A stretch of DNA of 34,526 nucleotides from a virus: positions 1 through 34,526 of IMG/VR virus record IMGVR_UViG_3300025070_002472; one strand, 5' to 3'. Positions 18,501 to 26,937 of the stretch are shown piece after piece. The first letter of the stretch is position 1. The number at the start of each line of letters is the position of its first letter. The notes under the pieces were generated by a model that had not been told where the DNA came from, searched no databases, and saw nothing but the letters and a program-made list of their open reading frames with translations. Both the position numbers and the translations under genes were made by a program.

Positions 18501-21500
18501 TCATATCCGTGTACTCTAAAACCGAACTTATTGGTTTTTGGTTGTGAAATTAATGTCCAGCCACTATAGTCGAAGAATGTTCCACTAGGAGGAGATAATT
18601 CCTTTGTTGTCAATGATATGGCTTTTCTTTTATAATATTTGCCATCATTTAAATTCAGAACAATATCACCCTTTCCATAATTTGATAAATTTCCGAAAGA
18701 GTATGTTGGATGCTTGGCATCTAGTGATACTTTTTCCAATACAATAGCACTAAAGAATTCACTTCTATTTGGCACACCAGCATGAACAAACAAATCAAAG
18801 TTGTCTGCAGGCAAATCAGTAAATCTACTATTTGTTAGTGAGTTGTTTTCTGTTTGTAATGTAAAGTTATTAACAAAGCCACCTAGTTTTGAACCCAACT
18901 TAAATGAATAATTGTCTTTCTCTGCAACTACTAAGTCGGTATCAATACCATCGTTTTTATTTGAGTAATCGATGATATTTTTCATTTCAGTACGATAATC
19001 GTGCATAACTTGAAATGGTTTTGTTAGTAACATTAGCACAAATTCAGCAAATAGAAATTCACTACTACGAGTCCATGCAAGTTCAACTGGAGAATTATCT
19101 CCAAATTCCCATGCTTGGTCCATCAATGCAATCTCGGACGAATGAATTGACCCGCCAAAGAACAAATCTTCTGGTGTTTTTAGATTTCCTGAACCGTCAA
19201 CTGGATTAGGAATATTTAATGATTCTTGTGTTATAAGTTGATTCCACCAAGACGATGATGTGTAATTTGCTGTTCCGTACCATGTATCGAATCCCGCAGG
19301 CTTTTGTGAATATTTTAGTACTTTCCAAGGCTCTTGTAGTGGTCTATCTGTCCCGTACGTATATATTAATTGTCCTCTCCAATGACCGGCTGAGTTATTG
19401 TCTTTTGCTCTGTAATTCCAAGTCTTATAATCGGTTGCATCAAAATCATCATTATTTAAGTTGTCAATATTATTACGCATCATCCATTTCTTAAAGAATG
19501 GATACATAATATATTTCCTTTCAGCATTTGTATAATCATTAGAAGCACTATCGTATACTCCATAATTCATACTATCAACTTTAGAACTTGTATTATCTGC
19601 TAGGTTATTGAATATTAAAGTTTCAAATGCAAGTAGTATTGCATCGATTTTAGTTCCATATTTTGGAACTAATGAGCCATCATGACCTCTAATAAAGTCT
19701 ACTGAAGGACTATATCTTGAATCTGTAATTGATTCTGGTTTATATGCAGGAGCAATTCCTAATGCAGTTGCACTTGGCGGCACATAAGTTTCTTTTGTGC
19801 TACTATAATGTCTCACACTTATTACATCGCCAGTAGACCTTGCTGTTGTAAAGTTTATTTCTGTTGCACCAGAAGATAACGTATAATCTACATTTAATCT
19901 CTGAACAACATTATTTAAGATAACAGTTATGTCTTTGTCATTTAATATCGAGTTAGTAAATGTTGGCATAACTTGTTCAGTTGCACCATTAATAACAGAA
20001 ACATCAAGTGATTGGTAGTGGGCGTTTGCCTCACCAAAGTTCACCATTGCACTATCTCTAAAGATACTTACACTCTTATGTTTTCCAAGAGAAATAGTAG
20101 TAATTGCTTCTTCTAGTATCTCTAAATCTGTCTTAGTTTCACTTGAATCTGAGTCTATAATAGATTGAACTGTTGTGAGTAATTTGTTTTTGTAACCATT
20201 ATATGCGCCTGATAAAAATTCAGTTGCTTTGATTGGGTTATAATCTTCTCGTGTTAATGCAAAGTATGCCTCTTTAATATCTATTGAGTTTTTAATGAGA
20301 ACACTACCCTTGTCTGCGAATCGTAGTTTATCTGAGTTATTTCCTAATACTCTATAGTTGTTGGCAGCATTTGCACTTCCTGTTAATCCGAATGTAGTTT
20401 CAATTATACGAACACAGTGTTCATAAACAAGAGAATATACCATCTCTGTGTTATAATATGTTGTGTTGTCTATATTATACTCTAGTGCCGGATTAATTCT
20501 TTGAAACACAGTTTGTCCGTCAAAAACTACTGGAGCATCGGTGCAATAGTCTACATATATGTTTCCAGAAACTGCTTCAGTGAATGTTATTTTCTTTGTA
20601 GTACTATTATATACATGATTTCCTATTTGCTTATCACCATTTATATATAAGTCTATTTGAATCTGACCGTTTGAGTTCTTTGGTGATTGAAGTAGTTCTA
20701 TTTCTGAAACTGATATTTTGTCGCCTATCTCTTGTCTTAGATTTCGGTATTCAAATGTTGAAGGTATCATCAACTTTTTATAATCTGTATTGTATTTGTA
20801 CGTTGATGATTCATCTAAGTCAATATTAAATACAAATTCACTTTGATAGTCACCTGCTTTTAGTTTGGGTTTAAATCCTAATTCTGTGTCTGTTATGTAA
20901 TTATCACCAACTACATAGTGAAATATGTTTATATCTTTTACATATGTGTTATTTGAGTCATATGATTTGAATGTTGGTATTTCTCCGGCAGTATACACTG
21001 CGGCTGATGTAGTACTTAATTCAATATCTTTGTCAAATTCAATAATTGGTCTTAGTGCTTGTGATATTTTTGTAAAGTTTGCATCTGTAATTAATGCTTT
21101 GATATCATCGTAATGATACCAAGAGTTACTACCACTCCACCACGAACCTACACTGTTTTCTATTGTGACATAATGTTTATCGTCTGAGCCAGGTATTGAA
21201 GCGTCAAATCCAGGAGAGACCCAGTAATACATACTGTAGTTGACAAACTTGTCTATGTCTATTGGAAGAGAGACCGTGTTTAGAGTGCTATTAAATAATC
21301 GTCTGTGGTCGTTTGTTAATGCGCCTTTATTATAGGTCGCATTCAGTAAGTCATCATAGAATACACTATCACTTGCATCTCTGTTTGTGAATGTTGGTTC
21401 TAAACCGTAATTGTCTCGTGCGTATGCTGAAGATGGAAAAGAAAGATATATATCACTACTTTTAAATATTCCTTTTTCTTTTCTACCAACAAATGCTTTT

Positions 21501-21613
21501 GTTTTCTCCATCTCACCAGAAGAGAAGGCGCGGTCAAGTGTCGTGTCAAATATTGTTTCTAACTCGCTATTCTTCAGGTGCCCTGGTAAAAAGTCATAAA
21601 TCTTCTTTGCCAT
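12569..21613 (-). CDS. gp7: Giant baseplate wedge protein gp7-like
   Basis: At 3014 residues this is about three times T4 gp7 (1032). The N-terminal part (MAKKIYDFLPGHLKNSELE, then VGRKEKGIFKSSDIYLSFP and a GALTNDHRRLF segment) and the C-terminal part (YVREAKPYHAKIREI near 2660) resemble the baseplate wedge initiator of T4-like cyanophages as I recall it. The middle holds an inserted beta-rich region: IDGT-type repeats (about 1610-1770), five hook-IN-like modules (about 1767-2080), then short W-rich segments such as LWIDEYDSSGWAVLNY. Near 2740-2830 is a doubled DFTLIGASDSNVGTTFTAT unit. It lies directly behind gp6 with a two-base gap. In T4, gp7 sits at the base of the wedge and joins gp6, gp8 and gp10. 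The extra modules may take on roles of absent wedge or fibre proteins. Confidence 0.85.
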   Translation of the reverse strand: MAKKIYDFLPGHLKNSELETIFDTTLDRAFSSGEMEKTKAFVGRKEKGIFKSSDIYLSFPSSAYARDNYGLEPTFTNRDASDSVFYDDLLNATYNKGALTNDHRRLFNSTLNTVSLPIDIDKFVNYSMYYWVSPGFDASIPGSDDKHYVTIENSVGSWWSGSNSWYHYDDIKALITDANFTKISQALRPIIEFDKDIELSTTSAAVYTAGEIPTFKSYDSNNTYVKDINIFHYVVGDNYITDTELGFKPKLKAGDYQSEFVFNIDLDESSTYKYNTDYKKLMIPSTFEYRNLRQEIGDKISVSEIELLQSPKNSNGQIQIDLYINGDKQIGNHVYNSTTKKITFTEAVSGNIYVDYCTDAPVVFDGQTVFQRINPALEYNIDNTTYYNTEMVYSLVYEHCVRIIETTFGLTGSANAANNYRVLGNNSDKLRFADKGSVLIKNSIDIKEAYFALTREDYNPIKATEFLSGAYNGYKNKLLTTVQSIIDSDSSETKTDLEILEEAITTISLGKHKSVSIFRDSAMVNFGEANAHYQSLDVSVINGATEQVMPTFTNSILNDKDITVILNNVVQRLNVDYTLSSGATEINFTTARSTGDVISVRHYSSTKETYVPPSATALGIAPAYKPESITDSRYSPSVDFIRGHDGSLVPKYGTKIDAILLAFETLIFNNLADNTSSKVDSMNYGVYDSASNDYTNAERKYIMYPFFKKWMMRNNIDNLNNDDFDATDYKTWNYRAKDNNSAGHWRGQLIYTYGTDRPLQEPWKVLKYSQKPAGFDTWYGTANYTSSSWWNQLITQESLNIPNPVDGSGNLKTPEDLFFGGSIHSSEIALMDQAWEFGDNSPVELAWTRSSEFLFAEFVLMLLTKPFQVMHDYRTEMKNIIDYSNKNDGIDTDLVVAEKDNYSFKLGSKLGGFVNNFTLQTENNSLTNSRFTDLPADNFDLFVHAGVPNRSEFFSAIVLEKVSLDAKHPTYSFGNLSNYGKGDIVLNLNDGKYYKRKAISLTTKELSPPSGTFFDYSGWTLISQPKTNKFGFRVHGYDEINPTFYAMGWDKASGEKAFSTSGDKLTLQQWQPGEYYRMDSYILWNDTPYVCLTNHTSTSIFDDNIKDWKPVTEWPRVNKVQALGYNELVNDTVKNYNYGDILESIDDVAHLIMGYEHYLKLVGWEFTDTSEFGDVIDWENLLYKFLEWQSEVHEIGDFITLTPLLTGGSFDSTYGVASVTTETFKNYYRVIDSAGRLIPNSELEFRTDGSKLIFKSTVPIYGMKMDIRDIEHAFVVDRTDSYGDVIYDPHNHNRNLRMQVDCNRTIGWDGTMAVDGYIVKDDQLIPNFDTMIEETRYYRDTLVDQSLSIINKLKSNHYGYTTRTYLTNHGVERESQLEFYKGFLSHKGTNSSINKIVNNNNNFENITHADVWAVKLSDYGHESNKFTMAKDITVSDMIKDPYLIEYTDPTKQLLEVSGKKNIALKTTGYVDEADVNYITPTHESLVNLTDKTLYEGDISWVQADEDRDWDVVRLSEVAEISYVGETSDNQLYIGTTNAIAEEFTNKPIYLKISAAEISPTIGGYYLLSANGTKTVNGTTIHEYIVFEEDFEPLIVEIDSTTTNSVFVPTNEDSGVEAIGSVSNPVFSSGDSISIDGTTFTYAPSGTTSTGITILGTVANPVVSEGEQARFVVYNDSGLVENGTNTTVTFSGTVAKTTGAFSSTYGDQITIDGTSLTVDYSSTDSISQTTTATRSSTLTTGNTVVIDGTTKTVQDLLVTGTVTSPVMTSTKPLTINGDTITLTNGDDLAAIIIAINSGTTEVIASQTSNQLVLTTSVPQLTMTGGVLTDLGLSTTNSYTNSKLDQLADELDTITNITATIDLNNRMTIASSGSQMIISGTALSELGITAGTYLSNSNPTQASVVQQINALSILGVTAEVVTGTIKITSTNHNLDIVEVTSGAMGRLGYATTTVAIDATDTIVSDLNTQVFSGATVSAVKTDRQVKITSTEKSIVTSNISGDPLADIGITAGTYSNTVSSSPTALEFASQISAASELTVGVSSDGRMIFTNDTVQMSFSGTSTAMLTRIGLSLIYSNVTSSANFKAMIWKSVRHTIGVNGATLTEFNTSLGLNSTSKLWIDEYDSSGWAVLNYDPVGGFTAHARQTKVIDTDLTKRLIIQDGEQSTIHQVYDPLNLKLPGTIMSKLDYVMWTDPAKYDTTTSNDIWLDERLGEMWWDTDLARFYRYNDYGDANGNLNIDYVRKYWGAIVPSSTVIVRKWTKSRTLPTTTSTYNTKEYYDDIAGKLVTDYFYWTEDDDTSELKMLIDSGGPKNSFLPVSTSSVVISNNAKTYDNQTVTASLEYQQEKGLVKEHSDWEMLLDDSKSVIPNRFLDDLTNSISGVTILKSYVTKLVTSELVDVNFAVVTPKDRHGNNFMSGLSTDNIVVTTNSGTVKASYLSIDGNNLKISKQHTMVVGDVLRVYSVEATKNNWFTNTTKTRNNFASVINTMMSNKMLQTVYSKYTQYIDTDDIIFKLGNWYIDDSYKTINSFSYLSTTREFDMIEQYENGIKSFKLKLPTHDEYYFEHEGQLQLVHRTKSTLNVSFDSIALPETGYDIYYSNAIGIQVHELMNLIRDYPNTSFINDIFFSMIKYLYTEKTYPSWLFKTSYFDLDLHNREMKQYAVYQRDSEEDVVEYVREAKPYHAKIREIKRINTTTDSITATTTIDEKMALSLDFGNNSRYLDTTLDAGKYGTLSTPTTVTDAGSFITGKEYTIVTTGTTDFTLIGASDSNVGTTFTATNNGVVIINAGSFIVGNSYYISAPGTTDFTLIGASDSNVGTTFTATGVGTGTGTAGWSGTGTAKTNSFNDIADGEYEQGQFLLNRYTPTSEEGGFDTGLVNSKALESSIVRLQTYSGDITGGIGSETVDKTEFYVYDMYGRGYNIGVKSSGTISSFNGTTLVVNNASLFDTASKNNKKLIAVQKAGTSNVEFMMYDKKASTSLTISDRVLYTGLGHSFANNDLVYVLETPLQLVLQDLV
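13151..13353. repeat. Pair of 68-base identical direct repeats inside gp7
   Basis: Bases 13151-13218 and 13286-13353 are identical, 135 bases (45 codons) apart in the same frame. They encode the conserved core TTDFTLIGASDSNVGTTFTA of a 45-residue unit whose flanks (GSFI.G..Y.I) are similar but not identical. The unit resembles a short repeat that I recall from many marine phage structural proteins. Identity at silent positions points to recent duplication or gene conversion. Confidence 0.85.
15375..16315 (-). other. Five tandem hook-IN-like modules within gp7
   Basis: Residues about 1767-2080 of the gp7-like protein show a recurring pattern of roughly 60-65 residues: a short helix-like run, an I/V-T-A strand, an I.ST or L.TS strand, then a G..L..LGI(T)AGTY(S)N ending. 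Instances of the ending are VLTDLGLSTTNSY, ALSELGITAGTY, AMGRLGYATT, PLADIGITAGTYSN and MLTRIGLSLIYSN. The first module also has KPLTINGDTITL followed by IIIAINSGTTEVIASQ, the layout of the flagellar hook IN motif (Pfam PF07196) of FliD and FlgK-type proteins. Similarity was judged by eye. Confidence 0.5.
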
Positions 21614-21615
21614 GT

Positions 21616-24600
21616 TTATTTGCCTACTAATTCAGATTGTGCTAATTGTGTAATTATTTTTACATCGTTTGAGGTTGTTACTGCCATAAACACTTCGTTT
21701 AAGGCACATGAGATGCTTAATAAGTTTGTAAATTCATTTGAAGCATATTTTGGTGTAATTACTACACTTGATATATAATCTCCTAGTTCTTTATGTAAGT
21801 ATGCCGCAAGTTCTGAGAAGTAAAATGTAGCGCCAAAATCCCAGTTGTCAATTGAGAAGTACTCATTTACTTTTTTAGATACTTCTGTTTTTATTTCACT
21901 ATCAGTATAACCTACACCTAACTTTTTAATAACTTTGAATATTGCTTGATTCTCATTTTCAGCATATGAACCGAATAAGTATTTAAACTCTACTGGAATA
22001 TAAGCCACATGGTCAGCAATCGCCTTCTTTGGCTCAATTGTGTTCATTATTTTTGATAATTCAAAATTATTAGGAGGGACTGGTGTAGTAGTTGTAAAGT
22101 CGGTTGCTATCCATTTCTCAACATTTCTTACATAGTCAGAACTCAATACATACATGTCAACAATGTTACTCGTGCTAGGGTCTATTCGTTTATTTACATC
22201 TGCATAATGTTCCCATCTGAAACTTGAAAAGTTATCTTCAACGAAAGTTATTCCTTCTTTTACTGAGTAAGTAATTGTGTTATATACTATATCATTTCCA
22301 CCTGCACTCGTGTACGTAAACGTCGGATTCCAAAGACCACCGATACGTTTATACCATGTACTGTTTGTTGTGTTAAACCATAACGTTGCAGATGATGGGA
22401 CTGATGAATCTGGGTCTGTTGGTGATGAATCTTGTGCTGCCGCTATTGCGACTTTTGATGCTCTTTCGTATGATATATTGTCTTTTGTATAACTTTCTAA
22501 TATAATACTTTGGCTAGCAGTAATATCGAACACACTATACGGATGGTCATCAACATTTGAAGCAAGTAGTTTAACTTTTGTATTATCTTTATAGCCTGCG
22601 CCTGTTAAGTAATCATCATATACATATGATGCCATAGTCTTGTATGTTGCTACGGTTGTATTTGTTTGTGTTGCTAAATCAAATGATGCTTTGACTCTCA
22701 CTGAGTAATCTGCAATATCAGATAACGTTGCTGCCGAACCAATAAAAACGTCAATCAAATCACCAACGGTAACTGCATATGTCCAGAAAATAACTTTATA
22801 TGTAGTGCCCGAAGTGTTTGTAACTGTAATATGTTCATTATCAATAAATGCTCCAGTTTCAGTTCTAAGTAGTATATTACTGGTTGTAAGTGCTGTTGAA
22901 CTTGTTATTGAGAATTCTCCGTAAGCATATTGTTTGAAATCTATATCCGAGTCAAGTGTATTAATTTGGAATGCTGTTTGCCAAGGTAACACAAATGTAT
23001 ATTCGTCAAATCCCGCATGGTAAGTTACTACCATATCATTTTGTTCAGCACTGTCTGAGTTATCTCTGAAAACAAAATTGCTACTCGTTGAAGCCGCATT
23101 AAAATAACTTAAAGATTTTTTTCCTTTAAAGCCAAGAGAGGTAAGACTGCTAGAACTGATTGTTGTGAAAGAACTGTCTGCATTTGCTAAAGTTTTTATA
23201 TCTCCTGGTTCACCCTCGTAGTTTATAGTAACATTTGAAAGAGAAGTATTAGTTTCTGAAGATGCTGTAACTGGACTATCTAACCCTACAGTTGTGGATA
23301 ATCCTGTTATTGCTGATAGGTCATCAATTCTTAATTGAAGTTTGTCTATGCCGTTTCCTAACTCTGTAGCATCGCCAATGATTTTACCTGATGCTGACGT
23401 TGGCGCAATTATATTACTTGGTGCTAACGGATATTCAATACCATTTGGTGATATCAAAGAATGAGTGTATGTTGTTCCTGAAACTGCTGGATTACTGTTA
23501 GCAAACTCGTATGATTCTCTTGCTCCTGTGTATTGGAATATTGCATCAAAAGTTGCACCAGTTGTATTATATACTGCTGAGTTTGATATTGGCGCTTGTC
23601 CAATAGTCACAACATCGCCCACAGTAGAACCATATCCACTAGTAGTATTGCCACCAGTTGTTAGATAGTTTAGATATATTGTATCTCTCATTGATAAGTT
23701 AGTTTCATTATCAATTACGTCTGTTGTATTGCCGTAGAAGAACTTAACTTGGTCTCTACTTTCAAATGCTATCTTTTTGCCTGTGAATTCCGCCACATAT
23801 TCTGATTCATTATCTCTGATACCAGAACTGTAGTTGAACACTACATGACACTCTGATGGAGTTCCTGATATTGTATGTAACTGCCATTCCCATATATTTG
23901 TCTGCCCTGTCTTTAGTGCATATTTTATTGTAAATGTTTCTTCAGTTGAACTATTAATCTTAGTTTTTATTGATGTTACTTCTGCTTCTGTAAACTTAGT
24001 TCTTAGTCCTCTTATTACGTTTACAATAGTTCCGTTTTCTTTAATTGCTTTGCTTAGAGTATAAGTAGTTCCTGAGACTTCGATGACTTTTGCATATGTA
24101 GTTCCAGATAATGAAGATAATTCAAGAGTGTCGCCTTCATTTATAACTGTTGTCACTGATGATGCTGAAATCTTCATATGATTACTAGAATCATATGTAT
24201 AGTTTTTTGCAATAGAAACTAAAATACTACTATGTCCTTTATATTTGTGGAAAAAGGAATTTAAAAAACTTGGATGTTTTATTGCTTTAGTAAGTTCGTT
24301 TCTTATAAAGTTGTCACTGTTGCCTTGTAGTTTATTGTAACTTAATGGAATCTTTATTGTTTCATCTTCAACAAATAATGAGCCGTCTGAACCAGTGACA
24401 CTTAGATTTGAGTGATGTCCTAAAACATCGTCCATCTCGTAAAAACGAGAGTTACCTGCAAAAGAAGTATTAACTGCTTTGACTTTTCTAACAACATTAG
24501 TTCCAAGAGACAACGGATATACGTTATAATCTTGTGCATTTACCATTCTATCTTGTGAGTAGTAACTTCTTGGAGCAGTTCTACGTATACTTGCATAAGT

Positions 24601-25839
24601 TTCACCAGAATAGTTTTCACTGAAATCTCTAGTGCTTGTTAGTGTCAAAGTTATTCTATATGTTCTATTATCACTTCCTTTATATGGAATTGTTATGACT
24701 TCGTTTGTGATATCATCTGCATTTACAGTAAAGTTTTCATTGTCTACTGTTCTATACCATGTTCTGTATGCACCAGTTGCCGCATTACCAAACACACCAT
24801 CAGGATAATGTAGTTCAATTCTGTTATTCTCTATTGAGTTGACACTTACAATGTCTCCAGAGCCAGTTCGTAAAGCATTATAAATTGCAGTTTCACGTGT
24901 ATCATTGTCTACTTTTACTACACTTGAAACATATGCTCTTTGTGAATCTAGTTTTTGTACCCATACATCAGAGTTTGATATATTAATATCTGTAATCGAT
25001 TGTGTTCTGTTTGAAATTGTCGTAGTATAGTTTTCATCTTGAAACCCTAATTGTCCAGCACATGCATAAACAAAGAACCCTGTTCTATCACTAGCAGAGC
25101 CGAGATTATCATTACGATTTATAATTGTAAAATTATTGTTTAAATTTGGTTCGTCTTCAAAGATGGTCGAATCTGTATTGTTAATCCTTACACGAACTGC
25201 TTCAAACTGCCTAGATTTTCCACTTACATTAGAAAAAAATGGATAGTTTATATTTTTTGAATTTACGTCTTCATTAATCTCATACAAAGAATGTTCTATA
25301 TCTGCGATTGTTAATTTAGATGTGGGATTTTGAATTTTTGTAGTTCCAGAGAAAGAAGAATTTAAGATGCTGATAAAGTTTTCATACCAGTCTATGTTAT
25401 TACTGTCATTCCAATTAATAATTTTTCCAGCAAGACTGACACCTTCATTATCTAATACATCTTCGTTGGTTGTGACACTCGAAATCTTCATAAAGCCTTT
25501 TGCGTTAATTGGGCGTGTCTTATTATATCCTAAAGTTTTAGCCATCTGAAGAATACTTGCTCTACGTTCAGCAGTATCCATAAAGTTTTCTCTAGTGTTC
25601 ATGTCTAGTCTAAATGCTAAACTGTGTCCTAGATATGCAACTAAATCTAAAATTGCTATGAATTCTGAACTTGCTATGAAGTCATTAAATTTCTCAGGAT
25701 ACATCCTGGCTGTATAGTCTAGTAGGGCCGCTCTAATTGTGTCAAAGTCATATGCCTTAAGACTAACGTTAGTGAAAGCAGTGTAGACTGTTGTCCAACT
25801 CTCACTTGCGAATAAATTATCTGTACGTTCTTGGCTCAT
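21616..25839 (-). CDS. gp6: Baseplate wedge protein gp6-like
   Basis: At 1407 residues this is about twice T4 gp6 (660). The N-terminal 110 residues are diagnostic: FASESWTTVYTAF, FIASSEFIAILDLVAYLGHS and FRLDMNTRENFMDTAERRAS, the helical opening shared by gp6 and baseplate J-type wedge proteins. Towards the end, ADHVAYIPVEFKYLFGSY and a YTDSEIKTEVSKKVNEYFS segment with NWDFGATFYFSELAAYLH match the terminal domain of that family. The centre is Ser/Thr-rich beta material, including an ATLWFNTTNSTWYKRIGGLW segment of the kind repeated in phage adhesion and baseplate proteins. In T4 gp6 dimers form the inner ring that ties the wedges together. It follows gp25 after 13 bases with GAGAG before the ATG. 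Confidence 0.92.
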   Translation of the reverse strand: MSQERTDNLFASESWTTVYTAFTNVSLKAYDFDTIRAALLDYTARMYPEKFNDFIASSEFIAILDLVAYLGHSLAFRLDMNTRENFMDTAERRASILQMAKTLGYNKTRPINAKGFMKISSVTTNEDVLDNEGVSLAGKIINWNDSNNIDWYENFISILNSSFSGTTKIQNPTSKLTIADIEHSLYEINEDVNSKNINYPFFSNVSGKSRQFEAVRVRINNTDSTIFEDEPNLNNNFTIINRNDNLGSASDRTGFFVYACAGQLGFQDENYTTTISNRTQSITDINISNSDVWVQKLDSQRAYVSSVVKVDNDTRETAIYNALRTGSGDIVSVNSIENNRIELHYPDGVFGNAATGAYRTWYRTVDNENFTVNADDITNEVITIPYKGSDNRTYRITLTLTSTRDFSENYSGETYASIRRTAPRSYYSQDRMVNAQDYNVYPLSLGTNVVRKVKAVNTSFAGNSRFYEMDDVLGHHSNLSVTGSDGSLFVEDETIKIPLSYNKLQGNSDNFIRNELTKAIKHPSFLNSFFHKYKGHSSILVSIAKNYTYDSSNHMKISASSVTTVINEGDTLELSSLSGTTYAKVIEVSGTTYTLSKAIKENGTIVNVIRGLRTKFTEAEVTSIKTKINSSTEETFTIKYALKTGQTNIWEWQLHTISGTPSECHVVFNYSSGIRDNESEYVAEFTGKKIAFESRDQVKFFYGNTTDVIDNETNLSMRDTIYLNYLTTGGNTTSGYGSTVGDVVTIGQAPISNSAVYNTTGATFDAIFQYTGARESYEFANSNPAVSGTTYTHSLISPNGIEYPLAPSNIIAPTSASGKIIGDATELGNGIDKLQLRIDDLSAITGLSTTVGLDSPVTASSETNTSLSNVTINYEGEPGDIKTLANADSSFTTISSSSLTSLGFKGKKSLSYFNAASTSSNFVFRDNSDSAEQNDMVVTYHAGFDEYTFVLPWQTAFQINTLDSDIDFKQYAYGEFSITSSTALTTSNILLRTETGAFIDNEHITVTNTSGTTYKVIFWTYAVTVGDLIDVFIGSAATLSDIADYSVRVKASFDLATQTNTTVATYKTMASYVYDDYLTGAGYKDNTKVKLLASNVDDHPYSVFDITASQSIILESYTKDNISYERASKVAIAAAQDSSPTDPDSSVPSSATLWFNTTNSTWYKRIGGLWNPTFTYTSAGGNDIVYNTITYSVKEGITFVEDNFSSFRWEHYADVNKRIDPSTSNIVDMYVLSSDYVRNVEKWIATDFTTTTPVPPNNFELSKIMNTIEPKKAIADHVAYIPVEFKYLFGSYAENENQAIFKVIKKLGVGYTDSEIKTEVSKKVNEYFSIDNWDFGATFYFSELAAYLHKELGDYISSVVITPKYASNEFTNLLSISCALNEVFMAVTTSNDVKIITQLAQSELVGK

Positions 25840-25852
25840 AATATTCTCTCTT

Positions 25853-26209
25853 TTATTCTCTTGCTAAGTCTATACTCAACTCTACTGGTTCACCCGACGG
25901 CAATATCGTAAGTCGTAACATAGCATTTACTGTGTGGTCCGATTCAGTAATGTCAACGCTAACAAAACTACATCTCGGGTCATCATTTACAATGTCTGTC
26001 AAATCTTCTTCAATCAACTCAGTTGTTTCCTCAGTTAGTGGCTCGAATATCATTTCGTGTATAATTGACCCATAAGTAGGCAACATCACACGCTCACCTC
26101 TACGGGTCATGATATGATTCATAAGGTCTTCAATCACCAAGTCTTTATCTTGTAACTCGTGATTTATCGCATTTGTATTTTTGGTACTAAAACCTGTAAA
26201 TAATGGCAT
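25853..26209 (-). CDS. gp25: Baseplate wedge protein gp25
   Basis: At 118 residues this is near the T4 gp25 length (132). It shows the GPW/gp25 family layout: a helical N-terminal part, RRGERVMLPTYGS at about 37-48, IIHEMIFEPLTEET, and the conserved acidic-Pro-Arg core as DDPR (77-79, where most members have EPR), followed by two beta strands ending in VELSIDLARE. In contractile tails gp25 holds the base of the sheath and contacts gp6, next to which it lies here. A late-promoter-like octamer is 33-40 bases upstream, so it probably heads the gp25-gp6-gp7 unit. Confidence 0.93.
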   Translation of the reverse strand: MPLFTGFSTKNTNAINHELQDKDLVIEDLMNHIMTRRGERVMLPTYGSIIHEMIFEPLTEETTELIEEDLTDIVNDDPRCSFVSVDITESDHTVNAMLRLTILPSGEPVELSIDLARE

Positions 26210-26241
26210 AACTTTGTTTTCTCTGTAGTTTATTACACATG

Positions 26242-26249
26242 TATTTATC
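26242..26249 (-). promoter_or_regulatory. Late-promoter-like octamer before gp25 (GATAAATA)
   Basis: Minus strand GATAAATA, seven of eight to the T4 late consensus, lies 33 bases before the gp25 start in the 137-base divergent gap. An untranslated leader of roughly 25 bases would result. The same variant lies near 12510. Confidence 0.45.
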
Positions 26250-26274
26250 TCCAGTTAATATTCGTAGTTTTAGA

Positions 26275-26303
26275 TTGACAAATGGATGCAATTCTGTTAT
26301 TAT
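26275..26303 (+). promoter_or_regulatory. clpP: Sigma70-type promoter of clpP
   Basis: TTGACA (26275-26280, perfect -35) is followed after 17 bases by TATTAT (26298-26303, -10). Spacing and -10 box are identical to the accessory operon promoter. Transcription would begin near 26310, leaving a leader of about 37 bases. It points opposite to the late-type site for gp25 in the same gap. Confidence 0.7.
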
Positions 26304-26321
26304 AGTACTAAATAATACTAT
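26302..26321. repeat. Inverted repeat at the clpP transcription start
   Basis: ATAGTA (26302-26307) and TACTAT (26316-26321) are inverted copies with eight bases between. TAGTACTA at 26303-26310 is itself a palindrome. The element overlaps the end of the -10 box and the expected +1, a typical operator position. Confidence 0.4.
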
Positions 26322-26332
26322 TAATTATATCA

Positions 26333-26337
26333 AAGGA
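26333..26337 (+). promoter_or_regulatory. clpP: Ribosome binding site of clpP
   Basis: AAGGA lies nine bases before the ATG at 26347 and supports that start; it is the only plausible site in the leader. Confidence 0.6.
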
Positions 26338-26346
26338 TAACAATTC

Positions 26347-26937
26347 ATGCCAAATCTAGTACCAATGGTCGTTGACCAATCAACAAATGGAGAGCGTAGT
26401 TACGATATTTTCTCTCGTTTATTAAAAGAAAGAGTTATATTTCTAACTAGCGAAGTGAATGACTATCAGGCAGACTTGATTTGTGCCCAGTTATTATTCT
26501 TAGAAGCAGAAAATCAAGACAAAGATATACATTTTTACATCAATTCGCCGGGTGGTGCAGTGACTTCTGGCATGGCAATTTACGACACAATGCAGTTTAT
26601 TAAGTGTCCAGTAGCAACTACTGTGATGGGACAAGCATGTTCAATGGGTTCATTACTTGCTCAGGCGGGTGCTAAAGGAAAACGACACGTACTACCAAAC
26701 AGTCGCACTATGATTCATCAACCAAGTGGTGGTGCTGGTGGTCAAGCAACAGATATGAAGATTCAAGTTGATGAGATTATGAAAATGAAAGAGAGATTGA
26801 CTGGAATTTATGTAACTCATAATACCGCTGGTAAGACATTTGATGAATTGACTGCGGCTATGGAACGTGATAACTACTTGGATGCAGAAGAAACAGTAGC
26901 ATTTGGTCTAGCAGATAAAGTTATAGCAAATCGTTAA
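26347..26937 (+). CDS. clpP: ATP-dependent Clp protease proteolytic subunit
   Basis: This 196-residue protein has near the standard bacterial ClpP length without a long propeptide. The catalytic triad is complete: Ser99 in [10 protein letters not shown], His124 in MIHQPSGG, and Asp175 in [10 protein letters not shown]. The [15 protein letters not shown] oxyanion and substrate-binding loop is intact. ClpP forms a barrel that needs a host unfoldase (ClpX, ClpA or ClpC) to degrade proteins; none is encoded here. Phage copies could change host protein turnover or take part in virion maturation. It is the only plus-strand gene, with its own sigma70-type promoter. Its stop codon shares bases with the stop of the opposing lysozyme-like gene (TTAA), so no terminator separates them. 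Confidence 0.95.
   Translation: MPNLVPMVVDQSTNGERSYDIFSRLLKERVIFLTSEVNDYQADLICAQLLFLEAENQDKDIHFYINSPGGAVTSGMAIYDTMQFIKCPVATTVMGQACSMGSLLAQAGAKGKRHVLPNSRTMIHQPSGGAGGQATDMKIQVDEIMKMKERLTGIYVTHNTAGKTFDELTAAMERDNYLDAEETVAFGLADKVIANR

Noticed and set aside
26301-26306. TATAGT as an alternative -10 box for clpP
   Set aside because: It would need a 20-base spacer from TTGACA; TATTAT at 17 bases fits better.
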